Shown piece after piece: positions 1-9,226 of a stretch of DNA of 64,000 nt (its first letter is position 1; every line of letters begins with the position of its first letter). The position numbers and the translations under genes were made by a program. Origin of the DNA: Thauera carbonicopians. GTDB taxonomy: Bacteria > Pseudomonadota > Gammaproteobacteria > Burkholderiales > Rhodocyclaceae. Location of the stretch: the NCBI RefSeq assembly GCF_025699485.1, contig NZ_JANUXN010000006.1:62001-126000 (forward strand). Direction: 5' to 3'. The notes below the pieces were generated by a model. It ran no database searches. It saw nothing but the letters and a program-made list of their open reading frames with translations, and was not told the DNA's origin.

Positions 1-660
1 GACATAGGGGCGTTCGAGTGCCGCCGAGGGCCGGAAGCGGCTGCGGTACAGGTCCACCGCGCGCAGCAGGAAGCGCGGCGCGAAGTGCGAGGCGAAGGCG
101 AAGGGCAGGCCGAGGTGGGCGGCCAGTTCGGCGCTGAAGAGGCTGGAGCCGAGCAGCCAGATCGGTACCTCCAGGCCGGCGCCGGGTACGGCCTGCACTT
201 TCTGGCCGGGCTGGGCCGGCTTGAAGTAGCCCTGCAGTTCCAGCACGTCCTGCGGGAAAGTCTCGTCGCTGTTGCCCAGGTTGCGGCGCAGTGCGCGTGC
301 CGTCGTCTGGTCGGTGCCGGGCGCACGGCCGAGGCCGAGGTCGATCCGGCCCGGGAACAGGGATTCCAGGGTGCCGAACTGTTCGGCGATCACCAGCGGG
401 GCGTGGTTCGGCAGCATGATGCCGCCGGCACCGACCCGGATGCGCCGGGTGTGCGCGGCGACGTGGCCGATGACCACCGCGGTGGCGGCGCTGGCGATGC
501 CTGCCATGTTGTGGTGCTCGGCGAGCCAGTAGCGGTTGTAGCCGCTGCGGTCGGCGAGCTGGGCGAGTTCGCGCGTGTTGCGCAGTGCGTCGGCGGTGGT
601 GCTGCCGGACGTCACGGGGGCGAGGTCGAGGACCGAGAGCGGGATGGGGGAGCGGGACAT
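1..660 (-). CDS. LLM class flavin-dependent oxidoreductase, C-terminus outside window
   Basis: The first 220 codons are present and the gene runs off the left edge. The protein begins [16 protein letters not shown] and carries the luciferase-like monooxygenase fold signatures YWLAEHHNM (about residues 44-52), [16 protein letters not shown] and [21 protein letters not shown]. These are typical of the YhbW/MsnO8 subgroup of FMN-dependent oxidoreductases. The substrate is unknown for most of this subgroup and cannot be inferred here. It is divergent from the ATP-grasp gene, with only about 46 bp between the two start codons. Family assignment is secure; the reaction is not. Confidence 0.85.
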   Translation of the reverse strand, partial: MSRSPIPLSVLDLAPVTSGSTTADALRNTRELAQLADRSGYNRYWLAEHHNMAGIASAATAVVIGHVAAHTRRIRVGAGGIMLPNHAPLVIAEQFGTLESLFPGRIDLGLGRAPGTDQTTARALRRNLGNSDETFPQDVLELQGYFKPAQPGQKVQAVPGAGLEVPIWLLGSSLFSAELAAHLGLPFAFASHFAPRFLLRAVDLYRSRFRPSAALERPYV

Positions 661-671
661 GGGGCTGCTGC

Positions 672-677
672 TAGAAT
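672..677 (+). promoter_or_regulatory. candidate -10 element (TAGAAT) for the ATP-grasp gene
   Basis: TAGAAT lies 30 bp upstream of the ATG at 707, in the context CTAGAATCGCGGCC. The same short block precedes several other genes in this window (near 1681, 7114 minus, 44731, 46751 minus, 49678). No convincing -35 box is visible, so this is an inference from recurrence and position. Confidence 0.4.
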
Positions 678-706
678 CGCGGCCTTTCATTACGCCACAG
701 CCGCCG

Positions 707-1609
707 ATGACTGCCAAGCCGATCGACGTCGTGATCCTGACCGAGGATCGTTACGTGCACCCCGACCCCGACGATTGGTACCAGGCACAGATTGCGCGCG
801 AGGACGGCCTGGTGGCTGAAGCGCTGCAAGCGCAGGGCCTCAGCGTGGCGCGGCGTTCCTGGACCGATCCGGCGATGGACTGGCGCGTATGCGGCAGCCT
901 GCTGTTCCGCACGACCTGGGATTATTTCGACCGCTTCGCCGAGTTCTCGCGCTGGCTGGACGCGGTGTCGGCGCAGACGCGCCTGTTCAACGACGCCGGC
1001 CTGATCCGCTGGAACGTCGACAAGCACTATCTGGCCGACCTGGCGGCGCGCGGCGTGGCGATCGCGCCGACGTGCTTCGTCGAGCGCGGCGAGGCGACCA
1101 CGCTGGCGTCGATCATGGCGGCGCAGGGCTGGGACGAGATCGTCTTCAAGCCGGCGGTGTCGGGCGCGGCGCGGCTGACCTACCGTGTGGATCGGGCTTC
1201 GCTGGCCGGGCACGAACCGGTCTTCACCCGCTGTGTGGCGCAGGAGGCGATGCTGGTGCAGCGCTTCGAGCCGGCCATCCTCGCCGACGGCGAGCTGTCG
1301 CTGATCGTGATCGGTGGCCGCTGCACCCATGCCATCCGCAAGACCGCACGGGCGGGGGATTTCCGCGTGCAGGACGATCATGGCGGCACCGTGCATGCGC
1401 ACCTGCCTTCCGCAGCCGAGCGCGCCTTTGCTGAAACCGCGGTCGCCGCCTGCCCGTCCCTGCCGCTGTATGCGCGGGTGGATTTCGTGCGCGATGGCGG
1501 CGGCTTCCGGCTGATGGAGCTCGAGATGATCGAACCCGAGCTGTTCTTCCGCTTCGATCCGCCGGCGGCAGAGGTACTGGCCGCGGCGCTGGCCGAAAAG
1601 CTGCGTTGA
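707..1609 (+). CDS. ATP-grasp domain protein, RimK/glutathione-synthetase-like
   Basis: A 300-residue protein with an ATP-grasp layout. It has an N-terminal Rossmann-like part ([17 protein letters not shown]), a central nucleotide-binding region around [17 protein letters not shown], the strand [22 protein letters not shown], and the C-terminal metal/ATP motif [27 protein letters not shown]. The closing Glu-rich segment ([13 protein letters not shown]) is characteristic of the stand-alone ATP-grasp proteins often annotated as hypothetical or glutathione-synthetase-like. It would ligate a carboxylate to an amine or thiol, but the substrate cannot be told from sequence. The open frame extends further upstream. 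I chose the ATG at 707 because the protein similarity begins there and the TAGAAT element lies upstream. Confidence 0.8.
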   Translation: MTAKPIDVVILTEDRYVHPDPDDWYQAQIAREDGLVAEALQAQGLSVARRSWTDPAMDWRVCGSLLFRTTWDYFDRFAEFSRWLDAVSAQTRLFNDAGLIRWNVDKHYLADLAARGVAIAPTCFVERGEATTLASIMAAQGWDEIVFKPAVSGAARLTYRVDRASLAGHEPVFTRCVAQEAMLVQRFEPAILADGELSLIVIGGRCTHAIRKTARAGDFRVQDDHGGTVHAHLPSAAERAFAETAVAACPSLPLYARVDFVRDGGGFRLMELEMIEPELFFRFDPPAAEVLAAALAEKLR

Positions 1610-1680
1610 ATCAAGGCGCTTTTTGCATCGCAGCATCATGATGCCCGGCGAAATCCGCATGCGACGGACAGCGCTGCGGT

Positions 1681-1686
1681 TAGAAT
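1681..1686 (+). promoter_or_regulatory. candidate -10 element (TAGAAT) for the argT-hisQMP operon
   Basis: TAGAAT lies 31 bp before the chosen argT start, in the 108-bp gap after the ATP-grasp gene. No clear -35 hexamer stands at the proper spacing, so confidence rests on recurrence of the same block upstream of other genes here. Confidence 0.4.
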
Positions 1687-1717
1687 TGCAACATTTATCA
1701 GATTCCGGGGACTCGTG

Positions 1718-2509
1718 ATGATCCGACGCACGCTGCTGTTCGCTGCTCTGGCCTTGTCCATGCAGGGCGCAATGGCCAAGGACTGGGACAGCATCCGTTT
1801 TGCGACCGAGGGTGCTTATCCTCCGTTCAACACCGTGGACACCAGCGGTGCGGTGCAGGGTCTGGATGTGGATATCTCCAATGCGCTGTGCGAGGAGATG
1901 AAGGCGAGGTGTACCTGGGTGAAGCAGGAGTGGGACGGCATGATCCCGGCCCTGCTGAGCCGCAAGTTCGACGCCATCTCGGCCTCGATGTCGATCACCG
2001 AGGAGCGCAAGAAGCGCGTCGACTTCACCGACAAGTACTACGCCACGCCGCTCGCGCTGGTGGCGAAGAAGGGCAGCAGCCTGCTGCCCGAGCTGGACGT
2101 GCTGAAGGGCAAGCGCATCGGCGTGCAGCGCGGCACCGTGGCCGACACCTTCGCCACCCGTTTCTGGGCCGGGCAGGGCGTCAACGTGGTGCGCTACGCG
2201 CGCCAGGAAGAGGCTTATCTCGACCTTTCCTCCGGCCGCATCGATGCGGCCTGGGCGGACGCGCTGGTGGCCGACGGCGGCTTCCTGAAGCAGCCGGCGG
2301 GGGCCGACTACACCTTCGTCGGTGGTCTCTACCACGGCCGTACCGCCGAGGAAAAAGGCGTGATCGGCGAGGGCGTCGGCATCGCGATCCGCAAGCAGGA
2401 CGCCGAGCTCAAGCACAAGCTCAACGCGGCGCTGGCGGCGATCCGTGCCAACGGCAAGTACGACGAGATCCGCAAGAAGTACTTCGACTACGACATCTAC
2501 GGTGAGTGA
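1718..2509 (+). CDS. argT: periplasmic lysine/arginine/ornithine-binding protein of an ABC importer
   Basis: A family 3 solute-binding protein of 263 residues. It has a Sec signal peptide (MIRRTLLFAALALSMQGAMA, cleavage after AMA) and the typical core IRFATEGAYPPFNTVD, LDVDISNALCEEMKARC, WDGMIPALLSRKFDAISASMSIT and RIGVQRGT. The YPPFN/GLDVD and R-containing GVQRGT segments line the amino-acid pocket in the HisJ/ArgT family. A GTG lies at 1715, but the ATG at 1718 is better spaced from GGGG at 1707-1710. It is the first gene of a four-gene importer, with two permeases and an ATPase following on the same strand. The exact ligand (Lys, Arg, His or ornithine) is not determined. Confidence 0.9.
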   Translation: MIRRTLLFAALALSMQGAMAKDWDSIRFATEGAYPPFNTVDTSGAVQGLDVDISNALCEEMKARCTWVKQEWDGMIPALLSRKFDAISASMSITEERKKRVDFTDKYYATPLALVAKKGSSLLPELDVLKGKRIGVQRGTVADTFATRFWAGQGVNVVRYARQEEAYLDLSSGRIDAAWADALVADGGFLKQPAGADYTFVGGLYHGRTAEEKGVIGEGVGIAIRKQDAELKHKLNAALAAIRANGKYDEIRKKYFDYDIYGE

Positions 2510-2637
2510 TTGCGGCGCGCGGGCGGGCGGCAAGGCCTGCGCGATCGTTCGTGTCCTGCGTCGGCGGCCCTGTGGTCGCCGACCCGTTTCTGAGCGCTGC
2601 GGTCGTCCCTGCCGGGGCTGAGCGCACGGCCTTTCCG

Positions 2638-3324
2638 ATGCTTCACGGTTATCTACCTTCCCTTCTCGATGGTGCCTGGGTGACGCTGCGCGTGGCAGTG
2701 TTCTCGCTGCTGCTCGCGCTCGTGCTCGGCCTGCTCGGGGCCTCGTCGCGGCTGTCGCCCAATCGCCTGCTGCGCCTGCCGGCGACCGCCTACACCACCA
2801 TCGTGCGCGGCATACCCGACCTGGTGATGATGCTGCTGATCTTCTACGGCGGGCAGGTGGGCATCAATCTGCTGACCGATGCGCTCGGGATGGACTACAT
2901 CGACGTGAATCCCTTCGTCGCCGGTGTGCTGACGCTGGGCTTCATCTTCGGCGCCTATTTCACCGAGACCTTCCGCGGCGCCTTCATGGCGGTGCCGGCC
3001 GGCCAGCTCGAGGCCGGGCGCGCCTACGGCATGAGCAACTGGCAGGTCTTCAGCCGCATCCTGTTCCCGCAGATGCTGCGCCATGCGCTGCCGGGCCTGG
3101 GCAACAACTGGCAGGTGATGCAGAAGAGCACCGCGCTGGTGTCGATCATCGGCCTGTCGGACATCACCTGGCTGGCCGACCAGGCCGGCCGCAGCACGCG
3201 CGAGCCCTTCCTGTTCTATGCGGTGGTGTGCGTGTTTTATCTGGTGCTGACGGCGGTGTCGGGCCTGGTCTTCAACTGGCTCGAGCGGCGCTACTCGGTG
3301 GGTGTGCGGAGGGCGCAGACATGA
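2638..3324 (+). CDS. hisQ: ABC transporter permease for basic amino acids, HisQ type
   Basis: A 228-residue inner-membrane permease of the HisMQ family. It has about five hydrophobic segments and the conserved cytoplasmic EAA loop LEAGRAYGMSNWQVFSRI near residue 125, which contacts the ATPase. An in-frame extension reaches back toward argT but is not membrane-like, so I start at the ATG at 2638. This leaves a 128-bp gap after argT in which I see no further gene. Its stop overlaps the start of the next permease (ATGA at 3321-3324), indicating translational coupling. Confidence 0.9.
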   Translation: MLHGYLPSLLDGAWVTLRVAVFSLLLALVLGLLGASSRLSPNRLLRLPATAYTTIVRGIPDLVMMLLIFYGGQVGINLLTDALGMDYIDVNPFVAGVLTLGFIFGAYFTETFRGAFMAVPAGQLEAGRAYGMSNWQVFSRILFPQMLRHALPGLGNNWQVMQKSTALVSIIGLSDITWLADQAGRSTREPFLFYAVVCVFYLVLTAVSGLVFNWLERRYSVGVRRAQT

Positions 3325-4046
3325 TCGAGTGGAGCCTGTTCGCCGAGAGCTGGCCATCGTATGCGTCCGGCCTGTGGCTGACGCTGCAACTGACCGTGCT
3401 GTCGCTGATCGCCGGCCTGCTGCTGGCGATTCCGCTTGCCGTGCTGCGTGTGTCCTCCAATCGCTGGCTGTCGGGGCCGGTGTGGGCCTACAGCTACTTC
3501 TTTCGCGGCACGCCGATGCTGGTGCAGTTGCTGCTGATGTACTACGGCCTCGGCCAGTTCGAGTGGGTTCAGGCGCAGTGGGATGCGGGCAGCCGCTTCT
3601 GGCTGCTGTTCCGCGACCCTTACGGCTGTGCGTTGATCACCTTCGCCCTCAACACCGGCGCCTACACCACCGAGATCATCGCCGGCGCGCTGCGGGCGAT
3701 GCCGCATGGCGAGATCGAGGCCGCGCGCGCCTGCGGCATGAGCCGGTTCACGATGCTGCGGCGCATCCAGCTGCCCGGAGCGCTGCGGCGTGCGCTGCCG
3801 GCCTACAGCAACGAGATCATCTTCATGCTGCACGGTACGGCGATCGCCTCCACCGTGACCCTGGTGGATCTGACCGGCGCCGCGCGCAATGCCTATTCGC
3901 AGTTCTTCGCGCCCTTCGAGGCCTTCATCTTCGCCGGCCTGATCTATCTCGCCGTCACCTTCGCCCTCGTCGGCCTGTTCCGCATCGCCGAGCGGCGCTG
4001 GCTCGCCCACCTGCAGCCGCGCAAGCCGCTGGGCAAGGGCGCCTGA
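3321..4046 (+). CDS. hisM: ABC transporter permease for basic amino acids, HisM type
   Basis: The second permease of the importer, 241 residues. It opens MIEWSLFAESWPSYASGLWLT, has several hydrophobic helices, a YFFRGTPMLVQLLLMYYG segment typical of polar amino acid permeases, and the EAA loop EIEAARACGMSRFTMLRRI. It is expected to pair with HisQ to form the transmembrane channel. It overlaps hisQ by 4 nt and is followed after 24 nt by the ATPase gene, so the four genes are almost certainly one operon. Confidence 0.9.
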   Translation: MIEWSLFAESWPSYASGLWLTLQLTVLSLIAGLLLAIPLAVLRVSSNRWLSGPVWAYSYFFRGTPMLVQLLLMYYGLGQFEWVQAQWDAGSRFWLLFRDPYGCALITFALNTGAYTTEIIAGALRAMPHGEIEAARACGMSRFTMLRRIQLPGALRRALPAYSNEIIFMLHGTAIASTVTLVDLTGAARNAYSQFFAPFEAFIFAGLIYLAVTFALVGLFRIAERRWLAHLQPRKPLGKGA

Positions 4047-4070
4047 GCCCGTTTCAAGGATCCGTTTCTC

Positions 4071-4827
<757 letters not shown>

Positions 4828-4835
<8 letters not shown>

Positions 4836-6045
4836 GCAGGCGGCGCAGCCGGAGCGCGACCGCGCCGGTCCCGAGCACGCAGATCCCCAGCAGCGCGGCG
4901 AGGCCGGGCCAGTGTCCGGCCGTCCACGCGGTGCCGGCGAGGCTGCCGATGACGCTGGCGCCGAGGTAGTAGCTCGACAGGTAAAGCGCCGAGGCCAGCG
5001 CGCGCCGCTCGCCCGCGCGCCGTCCCACCCAGCCGCTGGCGAGCGCATGGGCGGCGAAGAAGCCGAAGGTGAATACGCCGACGCCGGCAATGATCATCCA
5101 CAGCGGCTGGCCGAGCGTCAGCGCCAGTCCGGCGCCCATTACCGCGACCATGCGCCACATCGCCTTCTGCCGGCCGTGGCGCTCGGCCAGGCGCCCGCTC
5201 AGGGCCGAGGCCCCGGTGCCGACGAGGTAGAGCAGGAAAACCGCGCCGATCGCGCTCTGGCCGAGCAGGTAGGGCGGCTCCAGCAGGCGGAAGCCGAGGA
5301 AGTTGTACAGGCCGACGAAGGCGCCCATGGCGAGGAAGGCGACCAGGAACAGCCATGGCAGGCCGGGGTCGCGGTAGATGGCGAGGATGTCGCGCAGGAT
5401 GCGCGCCGGTCTGGCGGAGCGCGGCTGGAAGTGGCGCGAATCCGGCAGCCGGCGCCAGAACACCAGCGCCGACAGCAGGCCGAAGACGCCGATCACGGCG
5501 AGCGCCGTGCGCCAGGAGCCGAGGTCGGCCAGCAATGCCGAGACGAAGCGTCCGCTCATGCCGCCCAGTGCATTGCCGGCGATGTACAGCCCCATTGCGC
5601 GCGCCTGGGCACTGGCGGCGACTTCCTCGCCGATGTAGGCCATCGCCGCCGCCGGCAGCCCGGCGATCACCGCGCCGAGCAGCGCGCGCAGCACCAGCAG
5701 CGAGAGGAAATCGGGCGCGAAGGCGCTTGCCAGCGCGAGCATCGCGGCGATCGCCAGCGCCCATTTCATGAGCTGCTGCCGCCCGAGCCGGTCGGCCAGC
5801 ACGCTGCCCGGAATCAGCATCAGCGCGAGTCCGGCGGTGGTGGTCGATACCGTCAGGCTGGCGCTGGCGGCACTGACGCCGAATTCGCCGGCGAGCAGGG
5901 GCAGCAGCGACTGGGTGCTGTACACCAGCGCGAAGGTGGCGAAGCCGCCGACGAACATCGCCAGGTTGGCGCGGCGGTAGGCGGGCGTGCCCGCCTCGAG
6001 ATGCGTGGAGCCGGCAGTGCCCGGACCCATGTTCGGCGGCTTCAT
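4828..6045 (-). CDS. MFS transporter, YnfM-like efflux family
   Basis: A 405-residue major facilitator with about twelve hydrophobic segments. The loop 2-3 motif is [16 protein letters not shown], and a related motif, [16 protein letters not shown], lies in the second half. The start of helix 1 ([23 protein letters not shown]) and [12 protein letters not shown] match the YnfM/inner-membrane transport protein subgroup, whose substrates are mostly unknown (arabinose and drug efflux have been proposed for relatives). The gene is convergent with hisP, overlapping it by 8 bp, and is 33 bp downstream of the CitE-like gene on the same strand, so it may be cotranscribed with it. Confidence 0.88.
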
Positions 6046-6078
6046 GGAGCGGATCGGAACACGCTTGTTGCAGCGGAC

Positions 6079-7068
6079 TCAGGCCGCGAAGAAACGATGC
6101 CGCGCCTCGCCGGGCAGCTCCATGCCGGTATTGCGCGCACGCTGCAGCAGTTCCCAGTAGTAGCGATAGGAGGCGCGGTCGTGCAGCCGGCCGCCATGCT
6201 GGATCGGTCCCCAGTCGGCATCCTGGGCGGCGATCAGGATCTGCGCGGCTTCCTCGACTTCGGAGAAGTCCGGCTGCATCGCGGCGACGATCGGCAGAAT
6301 CTGGTTGGGATGGATGCTCCACATGCGCAGGTAGCCGAACTCGCGGCGGGCACGTTCGGCGTCGTGGCGGATGACGGCGACGTCCTGCAGCTCGGTGGTG
6401 ACGTTGTGCGAAGGCACGACGCCGTTGGCGAGCGCGGCGGCGGAGATTTCGGTCTTGGCGCGGCTGACCAGCGGGTGTTCGAACTGGCCCGGGCTCTTCA
6501 TCGCACTGCCGGGAATGGCGCCGTGGTGGCCGGAGACGAAATCCATCAGGCCGAAATCGAGCGATTCGACGCCGTCGAGCGCGGCGATCTCCCAGGCTTC
6601 GCGCAGCGCGCCGTGGGTCTCGATCAGCACATGCACCGGCAGCGCGCGCGTGTTGCCGCAGTCGGCCTCGATGTGGCGCAGCTCCGCGATCTGGGTCGCG
6701 GCATCGGCGGCCGAGCGGACCTTGGGCAGGGTGATGAAGGCCAGCCGCCGGCCGGCGCCGCGCACCAGGATGTCGAGATCCTGCATCCAGTGCGGATGGG
6801 TGATGTCGTGGATGCGCGCGCCGACGCGGCCGAAGTGGTTCTCGGCGCCGTTCACCACGCCCACCACCATCCGGGCGTGCTCGGCTTCGGCGCCTGCGCG
6901 GGCGCCGTCCTCGCAGTCGCAGGTGATGTCGAACACCGGGCCGAGCTCCTGCTGCAGCTTCAGTGCCTTGAGCATCAGCTTCTCGGCGCCGGCGTAATGG
7001 TCGACCGCGGGCAGGGCGGGAAAAGGCTTTTCGCCGGCGAACAGGACATCGGCAGGGTGCAGGCGCAT
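6079..7068 (-). CDS. HpcH/HpaI aldolase / citrate lyase beta-like CoA-ester lyase
   Basis: A 329-residue protein of the CitE-like superfamily. It shows FDITCDCEDGARAG (metal/CoA region), AFITLPKVRSAAD, VHVLIETHGALREAWEIAAL (Glu metal ligand) and LDFGLMDFVSGHHGAIPG. This set fits malyl-CoA/citramalyl-CoA lyase-like enzymes, which cleave or hydrolyse CoA esters. Which one cannot be decided, and the citrate lyase alpha and gamma subunits are not nearby. The start at 7068 is supported by AGGAG seven bases upstream. It lies 96 bp downstream of mdh on the same strand, and TAGAAT at 7114-7119 could give it its own promoter. The mdh neighbourhood suggests a role in C4/C2 acyl-CoA metabolism. Confidence 0.8.
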   Translation of the reverse strand: MRLHPADVLFAGEKPFPALPAVDHYAGAEKLMLKALKLQQELGPVFDITCDCEDGARAGAEAEHARMVVGVVNGAENHFGRVGARIHDITHPHWMQDLDILVRGAGRRLAFITLPKVRSAADAATQIAELRHIEADCGNTRALPVHVLIETHGALREAWEIAALDGVESLDFGLMDFVSGHHGAIPGSAMKSPGQFEHPLVSRAKTEISAAALANGVVPSHNVTTELQDVAVIRHDAERARREFGYLRMWSIHPNQILPIVAAMQPDFSEVEEAAQILIAAQDADWGPIQHGGRLHDRASYRYYWELLQRARNTGMELPGEARHRFFAA

Positions 7069-7113
7069 GCGGGTTCTCCTCGAAGGCGGCACGGGAAACA
7101 AAAAGGGCCACGG

Positions 7114-7119
7114 ATTCTA
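7114..7119 (-). promoter_or_regulatory. candidate -10 element (TAGAAT) for the CitE-like gene
   Basis: On the minus strand the block GTAGAATCCGTGGCC begins 52 bases before the start codon at 7068. It matches CTAGAATCCGTGGC upstream of tadA at 49677-49690. A GC-only hairpin (CGCGGCC/GGCCGCG, 7139-7156) precedes it, just after the mdh stop. Confidence 0.35.
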
Positions 7120-7164
7120 CCCCGCGGCCCGGTGCAGACGCGGCCCGCAGGCCGCGTTGCGGTC

Positions 7165-8154
7165 TTACTTCAGCATGTCGGCAACGGCGGCACGCTCTTC
7201 TTCGAGTTCCTTCAGCGTGGCGTTGATCTTGCCCTGCGAGTACTCGTCGATTTCCAGGCCCTTGATGACCTTGAACTGGCCGTCCTTGCATTCGCACGGA
7301 ACACCGAACACGATGCCTTCGGGGATGCCGTAGGCGCCGTCGGACGGCACGCCCATGGTGACCCAGTCGTCCGAGCCCAGCACCCAGTCGCGCACGTGGT
7401 CGATGGCGGCATTGGCGGCCGAGGCGGCCGAGGACAGGCCACGGGCTTCGATGATGGCGGCACCACGCTTGCCGACGGTGGGCAGGAAGACGTCGTTGTT
7501 CCAGGCGTGGTCGTTGATCAGCGCCTTGACGCTGTCGCCGTTCGATTCGCAGAAGCGGTAGTCGGCGTACATCGACGGCGAGTGGTTGCCCCACACGACC
7601 ATCTTCTTCAGCGACGACACCGGACGGCCCGACTTGGCTGCCAGCTGCGACAGCGCGCGGTTGTGGTCCAGGCGCAGCATGCCGTGGTAGTTGTTCGGGT
7701 TGGTGCGGCCGACCTTGATCGCGGCGGCGCGGGCGATGTAGGCGTTGGTGTTGCAGGGGTTGCCGACGACCAGCACGCGCACGTCTTCCTTGGCGTTCTC
7801 GGCGATGGCCTTGCCCTGCACGGTGAAGATCGCGCCGTTGGCGGTCAGCAGGTCGGCACGTTCCATGCCGGGGCCGCGCGGACGGGCGCCGACCAGCAGG
7901 CAGACGTCGGCGTCCTTGAAGGCGACATTGGGGTCGTCGGTGGCGATCATGCCGGCCAGCAGCGGGAAGGCGCAGTCTTCCAGCTCCATCATCACACCCT
8001 TCACGGCCTTCTGGGCCTGGGGCAGGTCGAGCAATTGCAGGATCACGGGCTGGTCCTTGCCCAGCATTTCACCGCTGGCGATGCGGAACAGCAGGCTGTA
8101 GCCGATCTGGCCGGCGGCGCCGGTTACTGCAACGCGCATGGGGGCTTTGCTCAT
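7165..8154 (-). CDS. mdh: malate dehydrogenase (NAD-dependent)
   Basis: A 329-residue enzyme, the usual length for the cytosolic-type malate dehydrogenases of betaproteobacteria. The NAD-binding motif is [17 protein letters not shown] (residues 10-26). Catalytic regions are [17 protein letters not shown] (substrate Arg loop), [13 protein letters not shown] and [15 protein letters not shown] (active-site His). It oxidises malate to oxaloacetate in the TCA cycle. GGGAG stands about eight bases before the ATG at 8154, and a good promoter lies at 8285-8313. It is divergent from the GntR gene, which leads into sdhCDAB and the rest of the cycle, so the shared intergenic region can control both directions. 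Confidence 0.97.
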   Translation of the reverse strand: MSKAPMRVAVTGAAGQIGYSLLFRIASGEMLGKDQPVILQLLDLPQAQKAVKGVMMELEDCAFPLLAGMIATDDPNVAFKDADVCLLVGARPRGPGMERADLLTANGAIFTVQGKAIAENAKEDVRVLVVGNPCNTNAYIARAAAIKVGRTNPNNYHGMLRLDHNRALSQLAAKSGRPVSSLKKMVVWGNHSPSMYADYRFCESNGDSVKALINDHAWNNDVFLPTVGKRGAAIIEARGLSSAASAANAAIDHVRDWVLGSDDWVTMGVPSDGAYGIPEGIVFGVPCECKDGQFKVIKGLEIDEYSQGKINATLKELEEERAAVADMLK

Positions 8155-8284
8155 GTGAATACTCCCTCTATAAAGAAGACGGTCTGTGATGGCGGTATCG
8201 AGAATTCGCGCCTCTGCCGCACGGTGCGATGGATTCCGGCACATCATGCCGGACATTCGCGCCGCATGCATCAGGGGCGCGGAG

Positions 8285-8313
8285 ATACTAAGAAGAAATG
8301 TCGAAGCTGTCAA
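8285..8313 (-). promoter_or_regulatory. mdh promoter: TTGACA, 17-bp spacer, TAGTAT
   Basis: On the minus strand a perfect TTGACA (8308-8313) is followed after exactly 17 bases by TAGTAT (8285-8290), about 130 bases upstream of the mdh ATG. It is the best sigma-70-type promoter I found in the window. The 24-bp palindrome at 8321-8344 abuts its -35 box on the upstream side, where a repressor or activator could act. Confidence 0.65.
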
Positions 8314-8320
8314 ATCATGA

Positions 8321-8344
8321 CTTATATCTTATATAAGATATAAG
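8321..8344. promoter_or_regulatory. 24-bp perfect palindrome between mdh and gntR, probable GntR operator
   Basis: The sequence is a perfect inverted repeat with half-site CTTATATCTTAT. It is AT-only in the centre and stands out sharply in this GC-rich DNA. It is 7 bp upstream of the mdh -35 box and 43 bp upstream of the gntR start. GntR/HutC-type regulators bind short palindromes of this kind next to their own genes, so autoregulation plus control of mdh is the natural reading. No footprint evidence is available from sequence alone. Confidence 0.6.
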
Positions 8345-8387
8345 ACGAGGCATAGACGACTTGTTTTTTTTGTGCTCAAATGCGCGC

Positions 8388-9116
8388 ATGTCACGGGAAG
8401 CTCCTACTTTCAGCCCGCTCTACCGCCAGATCAAGACCCTGATTCTTCAGGCTCTCGAATCCGGCGAGTGGCGGCCTGGCCAGGCGATTCCGAGCGAGCA
8501 GGAACTGGCGGCGCGCTTCAGCGTGTCGCAGGGTACCGTTCGCAAGGCGATCGATGAAATGGCTGCCGAGAACCTGCTCGTCCGCAAGCAGGGGAAGGGC
8601 ACTTACGTCGCTTCGCACAATGATCCGAGGGCGTTGTTCCGTTTTCTGCGCCTGGTGCCGATGGATGGCGACCTGTCGCAGCCGCAGAGCGTACCGCTGG
8701 ACTGCTGGCGCGCCAAGGCCGGCCAGGAAGCTTCGCGCATGCTGGGCATCGAGCCCGGGGCGCCGATCATCATCGTCCGCCGCCTGCTGAAGTTCTCGAC
8801 CAAGCCGGTGGTGATCGACGAAATCTATCTGCCCGGGGAGATCTTCCAGGGGCTGACTTCGGAAGTGCTGCAGGACTGGAACGGTTCCCTGTACAGCCTG
8901 TTCGAGACCCGTTTCGGCCTGCGCATGATCCGCGCGCAGGAGCGCATCCGCGCCGTTGCCGCCGACCGCAATGCCAGCGAGGCGCTGAAGGTCGCCGAAG
9001 GCACGCCGCTGCTGTCGGTCGAGCGGGTCACCTACACCTACGGCGACAAGCCGGTCGAATGGCGGCGCGGCCTCTATTCGACGGCCGAGCACTTTTATCT
9101 GAATGAGTTGAATTGA
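8388..9116 (+). CDS. GntR family transcriptional regulator, HutC/UTRA type
   Basis: A 242-residue regulator. The N-terminal winged helix (FSPLYRQIKTLILQALESG, then SEQELAARFSVSQGTVRKAI, residues about 10-75) is followed by a UTRA effector domain (about 95-235, with PIIIVRRLLKFSTKPVVIDEIYLP). An upstream TTG at 8361 is in frame, but the conserved start MSREAPTFSPLYRQ favours the ATG at 8388; no strong Shine-Dalgarno is visible. It lies between mdh (divergent) and sdhC (110 bp downstream, same strand). This position is typical of the TCA-cycle GntR regulators of betaproteobacteria. The ligand is presumably a small organic acid or sugar derivative, but this is inference. Confidence 0.88.
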   Translation: MSREAPTFSPLYRQIKTLILQALESGEWRPGQAIPSEQELAARFSVSQGTVRKAIDEMAAENLLVRKQGKGTYVASHNDPRALFRFLRLVPMDGDLSQPQSVPLDCWRAKAGQEASRMLGIEPGAPIIIVRRLLKFSTKPVVIDEIYLPGEIFQGLTSEVLQDWNGSLYSLFETRFGLRMIRAQERIRAVAADRNASEALKVAEGTPLLSVERVTYTYGDKPVEWRRGLYSTAEHFYLNELN

Positions 9117-9142
9117 CGTAATGACGCACCGGGTGAGGGCGC

Positions 9143-9175
9143 TATAATTACTGATTACGTATAACGGTGTACGTA
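9143..9175 (+). promoter_or_regulatory. sdhCDAB promoter -10 (TATAAT) and repeated TACGTA motif
   Basis: A consensus TATAAT is at 9143-9148, 84 bases before sdhC. The -35 is uncertain: ATGACG at 9121-9126 has a 16-bp spacer. Just downstream, TACGTA occurs at 9156-9161 and again at 9170-9175, 14 bp apart. Being self-complementary, the pair also forms an inverted repeat around the expected transcription start and could be a regulator site. Confidence 0.5.
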
Positions 9176-9226
9176 TTTTCGAAGTCGACGGCGGATCTTT
9201 CGTCGTACATGTAGAGGGGAGTCTTC

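Noticed and set aside
671-2533. 620-codon minus-strand frame opposite the ATP-grasp and argT genes
   Set aside because: Shadow of two clear plus-strand genes; no domain signature.
4912-8343. 1143-codon plus-strand frame antisense to the MFS, CitE-like and mdh genes
   Set aside because: Composition is that of a complement of coding DNA, and all three minus-strand genes have complete conserved motifs and ribosome-binding sites.
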